Under the pieces are notes generated by a model that did no database searches, was not told the origin of the DNA, and was given only the letters and a program-made list of their open reading frames with translations. From NCBI RefSeq assembly GCF_004346165.1, contig NZ_SLZZ01000005.1, positions 62,001 through 126,000 of the forward strand: a DNA stretch of 64,000 nt, written 5' to 3'. Positions 60,475-64,000 of this stretch are shown piece by piece. Numbering within the stretch: the first letter of the stretch is position 1; each line of letters begins with the position of its first letter. The translations under genes were made by a program, and so were the position numbers. This DNA comes from Muricomes intestini. Lineage in GTDB: Bacteria > Bacillota > Clostridia > Lachnospirales > Lachnospiraceae.

Positions 60475-62466
60475 ATGAAAAAATGGTGTAAAGCAATTCT
60501 GTATATAGTGGGGATAGGTCTCTTTCTATCTACAGGGGCTGGGTTGTCATTGGAAGTACAGGCAGAAGAGTATGAGGACCGTCCGGTCACAGGGGTGGAC
60601 GAGGAAGGCAATGTATATGAAGTTGAATCTGAGGCAGGAGTGGTGGAAGAGGGATTTTCTACTTTTTCTACCGCCACGGAGCAGGTTGTAAACTTTAATA
60701 CAAAAGGAAATGCCAAAACAGATTATAAGGCGGACACAGGTGATACGGGGTATACAAACGGCGCTTATGGGGCAGATGCAGCTTACCTGGGAACGTCCAA
60801 CGGACAGGTAAAGTTCCTGCTCTCCGGAGTGATAGGTTCTGTGCCACAAGGTGATGTCCAGGTAATAAATAAGGCATCAGCCAAATCTATCAGTTATTAT
60901 ACTGTTTCGGGAGGAGTGCTGAAACATAGGATAACTACAGATTTAAGATACAATGAGTATGCGAGTAACCTGAATTGTGGTACGGCACCGTCTTATCTTA
61001 AGGAGGGCGGACAGTATTATAGCTATGACGGACATTATTTTTACGCATCCGACAAATATGGGGCAATGCTGACGGATTACATAAACAATAACAGAAATAA
61101 TTCCATTAATCCAAACACCCCTTATTATAACTATTACCAGTATCTTCCGATGCGCAGTACCAGCTCATATTCATCCTCAACCATGGATACACTAATTGCA
61201 GGAAAGACTACATCCACCTCCAAGATGCGGGGGATTGGTTCTTCTCTGACAAGTTCTCAGAATACCTATGGAGTAAACGCACTTCTGACTGCAGGAATTG
61301 CCGCAAATGAAAGTGCCTGGGGAAATAGTAATTATGCGATGCAGAAGAACAATCTTTTTGGTCTGAATGCAGGAGACAGCAATCCCGATGACTCCTACGC
61401 TTATTCCAGTGTCAGTGTCTGCATTAAGGCTTTTACAGAAACTTATATGTCTAAGACATATTTAAATCCCAATGACGGAATATATTGGGGTGGATTTCTG
61501 GGAAATAAGGGAAGTGGAATTAATGTGAAATATGCTTCGGATCCATACTGGGGAGAAAAGGCGGCTTCTATGGTATGGCTTTTGGATGCAGCCGGAGGAA
61601 ATAAGGATCAGTATGCATACTCAATCGGTATCAAAGACACTTTTGCAGGCAGTCACCAGAATCTGCTGGTGAAGGCAGGAAGCTCTGCAAGCTCAGCAAC
61701 TATGTACTCTACGGGAACGCAGTGTAATACTTCGTTTTTACTCTTGGACAATACAGCCCAGAACGGATTTTATAAAATAGCCAGCGACGGTGTGTTAAAC
61801 AGCGCCAGAACAGGTATCAACAAGGATGCGGGTACATATAATTTCAGCTCAATGTATGGATATATTGCAGCCAACAGTATTGTAATTGTAAATACAGGAA
61901 GAACTCCCACGGGTGTTGATAAATTCAGGGATGTAAATGCAGGCGGCTGGTATTACAGCTACGTGAAGACGGTATATGAACGTGGTATTATGACCGGCAT
62001 GGATACTTATACCTTCGGTCCCGCTGTAAGCTTAAGCCGTGCGCATTTTGCAACTATTTTGTATCGTATGCAGGGTTCCCCCTCTGTGTCATATAAGGCG
62101 GTATTCCCCGATGTGCCAAATGGGTATTTCTTTACCTCGCCTGTGCTGTGGGCTTATAATAATAAGGTGATAACCGGATATGAGAGCGGAAAATTTGGGC
62201 CTTCAGAGGTGATTACCAGAGAACAGATGGCTCTGATGATGTACCGATATGCAAAATTCTGCGGTTTAAATACGCAGAACAGTGCGAACCTCAATAGTTA
62301 CCCTGATGCAGGTAAAGTAAGTGACTTTTCAAGAGAAGCGATGAGCTGGGCAGTAGGCACAGGTCTGATTCAGGGAGATCAGGGGACATTAAATCCTCAG
62401 GGGAGCGCAAGCCGTGCACATTGTGCAACAATTATCACCAGATTCATAGAGAAATATGATTTATAA
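60475..62466 (+). CDS. GH73-type glucosaminidase with three SLH domains
   Basis: The 663-residue secreted protein has a signal peptide (residues 1 to about 30), a region of unknown type (30-250), a mannosyl-glycoprotein endo-beta-N-acetylglucosaminidase-like domain with the catalytic Glu279 in AGIAANESAWGNSNYAMQKNNLFG, and SLH repeats at about 480-663 (LSRAHFATILYRMQ, TREQMALMMYRYA and ASRAHCATIITRF). It is the right-edge counterpart of the SLH GH25 gene at 26428, and the SLH variants of the two proteins are alike. It should cut peptidoglycan near new or dividing wall. RBS AGAGAGGAG lies ahead of the ATG. Confidence 0.93.
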   Translation: MKKWCKAILYIVGIGLFLSTGAGLSLEVQAEEYEDRPVTGVDEEGNVYEVESEAGVVEEGFSTFSTATEQVVNFNTKGNAKTDYKADTGDTGYTNGAYGADAAYLGTSNGQVKFLLSGVIGSVPQGDVQVINKASAKSISYYTVSGGVLKHRITTDLRYNEYASNLNCGTAPSYLKEGGQYYSYDGHYFYASDKYGAMLTDYINNNRNNSINPNTPYYNYYQYLPMRSTSSYSSSTMDTLIAGKTTSTSKMRGIGSSLTSSQNTYGVNALLTAGIAANESAWGNSNYAMQKNNLFGLNAGDSNPDDSYAYSSVSVCIKAFTETYMSKTYLNPNDGIYWGGFLGNKGSGINVKYASDPYWGEKAASMVWLLDAAGGNKDQYAYSIGIKDTFAGSHQNLLVKAGSSASSATMYSTGTQCNTSFLLLDNTAQNGFYKIASDGVLNSARTGINKDAGTYNFSSMYGYIAANSIVIVNTGRTPTGVDKFRDVNAGGWYYSYVKTVYERGIMTGMDTYTFGPAVSLSRAHFATILYRMQGSPSVSYKAVFPDVPNGYFFTSPVLWAYNNKVITGYESGKFGPSEVITREQMALMMYRYAKFCGLNTQNSANLNSYPDAGKVSDFSREAMSWAVGTGLIQGDQGTLNPQGSASRAHCATIITRFIEKYDL

Positions 62467-62601
62467 AGACGAAGGTAATGTCAATACATTTTGTGGGAAA
62501 TCATAATATAGTTTCAAAATTTGTTAAATGTTTGAACACACTTCTATCACAAAGAACGGCTATTATATCAATATAGAATACAAGAGAAAGAAGGAAGTTT
62601 T

Positions 62602-63918
62602 ATGGAAAATCAATATAATTATTATAATCCTGAAGGACAACCGGGAAATACTCAATATAATAGCCAGTCAAACCAGCCAAATGGGAGCAGGCCGCAACGG
62701 AAGAAAATGCCGAAGGCTATTGCAGTGACCGGACTTGCCCTGTTGTTTGGAGTAGTGTCAAGCGCAACATTTTTAACGTCAAACATTGTGGGAAACAAGG
62801 TCTTGGGACTCGATGAATCTTCTTCATCCTCTTCCTCATCGGTTAAGAGTACAGCACCTGTAAACAATTCCACACTGACCACATCGTCAAGTGTGATAAC
62901 TTCTGATGTGTCTGATGTAGTAGACAATGTAATGCCATCGATTGTATCTATTACAAACATGAGTGTTCAGCAGGTACAGGATTTCTTCGGAGGGGTTTCC
63001 CAGCAGGAAAGTGAGAGTGCGGGAACAGGAATCATTGTTGAACAAAATGACTCCGAGTTACTGATTGTAACCAACAACCATGTAGTGGCAGGCAGTGAGA
63101 CGCTGACCGTTACATTTAATGACAACAAAAGTGTGGAGGCGGATATTAAAGGTACAGACCCTGCACATGATGTTGCAGTAATAGCAGTACCATTGAAAAG
63201 CATTTCTGATGATACAATGAAATCTATTTCAGTTGCTACAATGGGGGATTCTACAAAATTAAAAGTAGGGGAACCTGCAATTGCTATAGGCAACGCTCTT
63301 GGATATGGACAGTCAGTCACAACAGGTGTTATCAGCGCCACAGACCGGGAAGGCGCACAGGTTGTCGACCAGGCTACCGGCGAGGCAGCTCCCAGCGATG
63401 TAAAGCTGATTCAGACAGATGCAGCTATTAATCCAGGCAACAGCGGAGGCGCTCTGGTGAATGCAAAGGGAGAGGTAATCGGAATCAACTCATCCAAACT
63501 TGTAGGAAGCTCTGTGGAAGGTGTAGGCTATGCGATCCCGATCAGCGACGTGTCCGATATCATCACCAATCTGATGAATCAGGAGACAAAAACAAAAGTC
63601 AGCGAGAGCGACAGAGGATATCTTGGAATTGAAGGCTTTGATGTGACCTCAGAATACTCCGAAAGATTCAGCATGCCTCTCGGTGTGTACATTAACGGAG
63701 TTACCGGCGGAAGCGGTGCAGAAAAAGCCGGCCTCACCAAAGGCGGCGTAATCACAGCACTAAACGGAATTACAATTGACAACATGACTACTCTGCAGGA
63801 GCAGCTCAAGTACTATGCAAAAGGTGATACCGTAACACTTACCGTACAGGAGCCTGGAAATGGAGGAAACTATAAAGAACAAACTTATAAAGTCACATTA
63901 GGTACAAAAGCAGAATAA
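62602..63918 (+). CDS. HtrA/DegP-type membrane-anchored serine protease
   Basis: The 438-residue protein has a long polar N terminus, one membrane anchor (about residues 38-60, AIAVTGLALLFGVVSSATFL), a Ser-rich linker, a trypsin-like domain with the complete triad His160 (TNNHVV), Asp190 (AHDVAVIAV) and Ser281 (NPGNSGGAL), and one PDZ domain (about 345-430: GYLGIEGFDVTS and YINGVTGGSGAEKAGLTKGGVI). It is a typical quality-control protease facing the wall, and envelope stress usually induces it. RBS AGAAAGAAGG precedes the ATG. The palindrome at 63918 follows immediately. Confidence 0.95.
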   Translation: MENQYNYYNPEGQPGNTQYNSQSNQPNGSRPQRKKMPKAIAVTGLALLFGVVSSATFLTSNIVGNKVLGLDESSSSSSSSVKSTAPVNNSTLTTSSSVITSDVSDVVDNVMPSIVSITNMSVQQVQDFFGGVSQQESESAGTGIIVEQNDSELLIVTNNHVVAGSETLTVTFNDNKSVEADIKGTDPAHDVAVIAVPLKSISDDTMKSISVATMGDSTKLKVGEPAIAIGNALGYGQSVTTGVISATDREGAQVVDQATGEAAPSDVKLIQTDAAINPGNSGGALVNAKGEVIGINSSKLVGSSVEGVGYAIPISDVSDIITNLMNQETKTKVSESDRGYLGIEGFDVTSEYSERFSMPLGVYINGVTGGSGAEKAGLTKGGVITALNGITIDNMTTLQEQLKYYAKGDTVTLTVQEPGNGGNYKEQTYKVTLGTKAE

Positions 63919-63995
63919 AAAAGGGGTCTGACCCTTTTGCAGCTCATATTCAGAATATTCTGAATATGGCGGTCAAAAGGGTCAGACCCCTTTTT
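63918..63995. terminator. Nested palindrome and bidirectional terminator after htrA
   Basis: Arms of 22 bp (63918-63939 and 63974-63995) are perfect reverse complements. Between them, after five unpaired bases on each side, the 24-bp CATATTCAGAAT-ATTCTGAATATG is itself a perfect palindrome (63945-63968). Each outer arm also holds its own mini-palindrome (GGGTCTGACCC, GGGTCAGACCC). The whole can fold as one long hairpin or as three small ones, with T-runs at both ends. Confidence 0.75.
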
Positions 63996-64000
63996 ACACT

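Overview
The window is one contiguous piece of a low-to-moderate GC Bacillota chromosome. The best fit is a gut-type Lachnospiraceae (Clostridia). The reasons are the gene order tig-clpP-clpX-lon-ysxC, a cdaA-cdaR pair next to an HPr-like gene, SLH-domain cell-wall hydrolases, purine-rich ribosome binding sites and a sprinkling of short palindromic intergenic repeats. The genus cannot be fixed by reading alone. No tRNA, rRNA, CRISPR array, intact transposase or prophage gene was seen.

Left part (1-25976), mostly housekeeping. A truncated cofactor-independent phosphoglycerate-mutase-like gene (possible homoserine kinase) and aspartokinase open the window. A small XRE regulator and a CYTH protein follow on the minus strand, then a DJ-1/PfpI gene. 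Next is the proteostasis run trigger factor, ClpP, ClpX, Lon, YsxC and an AI-2E-family membrane protein. The uvrB-uvrA repair operon is on the minus strand with a possible LexA box. An MreB-type gene follows, then recD2, comF-like, two unknown membrane proteins, cdaA, cdaR, an HPr-like gene and a sugar nucleotidyltransferase. CdaA and CdaR make and regulate c-di-AMP, which in Bacillota is tied to turgor and wall growth.

Right part (26428-62466), a large cell-surface polysaccharide region. It is bracketed by two SLH-anchored wall hydrolases (a GH25 lysozyme-type and a GH73-type glucosaminidase). Inside are a TarI/IspD-like cytidylyltransferase, a LicD-type transferase, an NAD-dependent epimerase, a flippase, an LtaS-type sulfatase, many glycosyltransferases, a dTDP-rhamnose set (rfbB, rfbA, rfbC, with rfbD further on) around a Wzm/Wzt-like ABC exporter, an undecaprenyl-phosphate sugar transferase, two LCP ligases, a cohesin-like membrane protein with an acidic tail, glmS and a pyruvyl-transferase-family gene. 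The simplest reading is that the region builds one or two wall glycopolymers (a rhamnose-containing one exported by the ABC system, and perhaps a phospho-polyol or LicD-decorated one moved by the flippase). LCP enzymes would attach them to peptidoglycan, and a pyruvylated polymer may be what the SLH domains bind. An HtrA-type protease and an elaborate palindrome close the window.

Structure outside the genes is notable. There are two about 200-bp near-identical MITE-like elements and several reduced derivatives, some lying in the leaders of tig and glmS. A second short dispersed motif (GTAACAGTTCAG-type) sits in at least eight intergenic spots. There are also a nested hairpin near 2600, a decayed 3' copy of the nucleotidyltransferase gene, and an acyltransferase relic.
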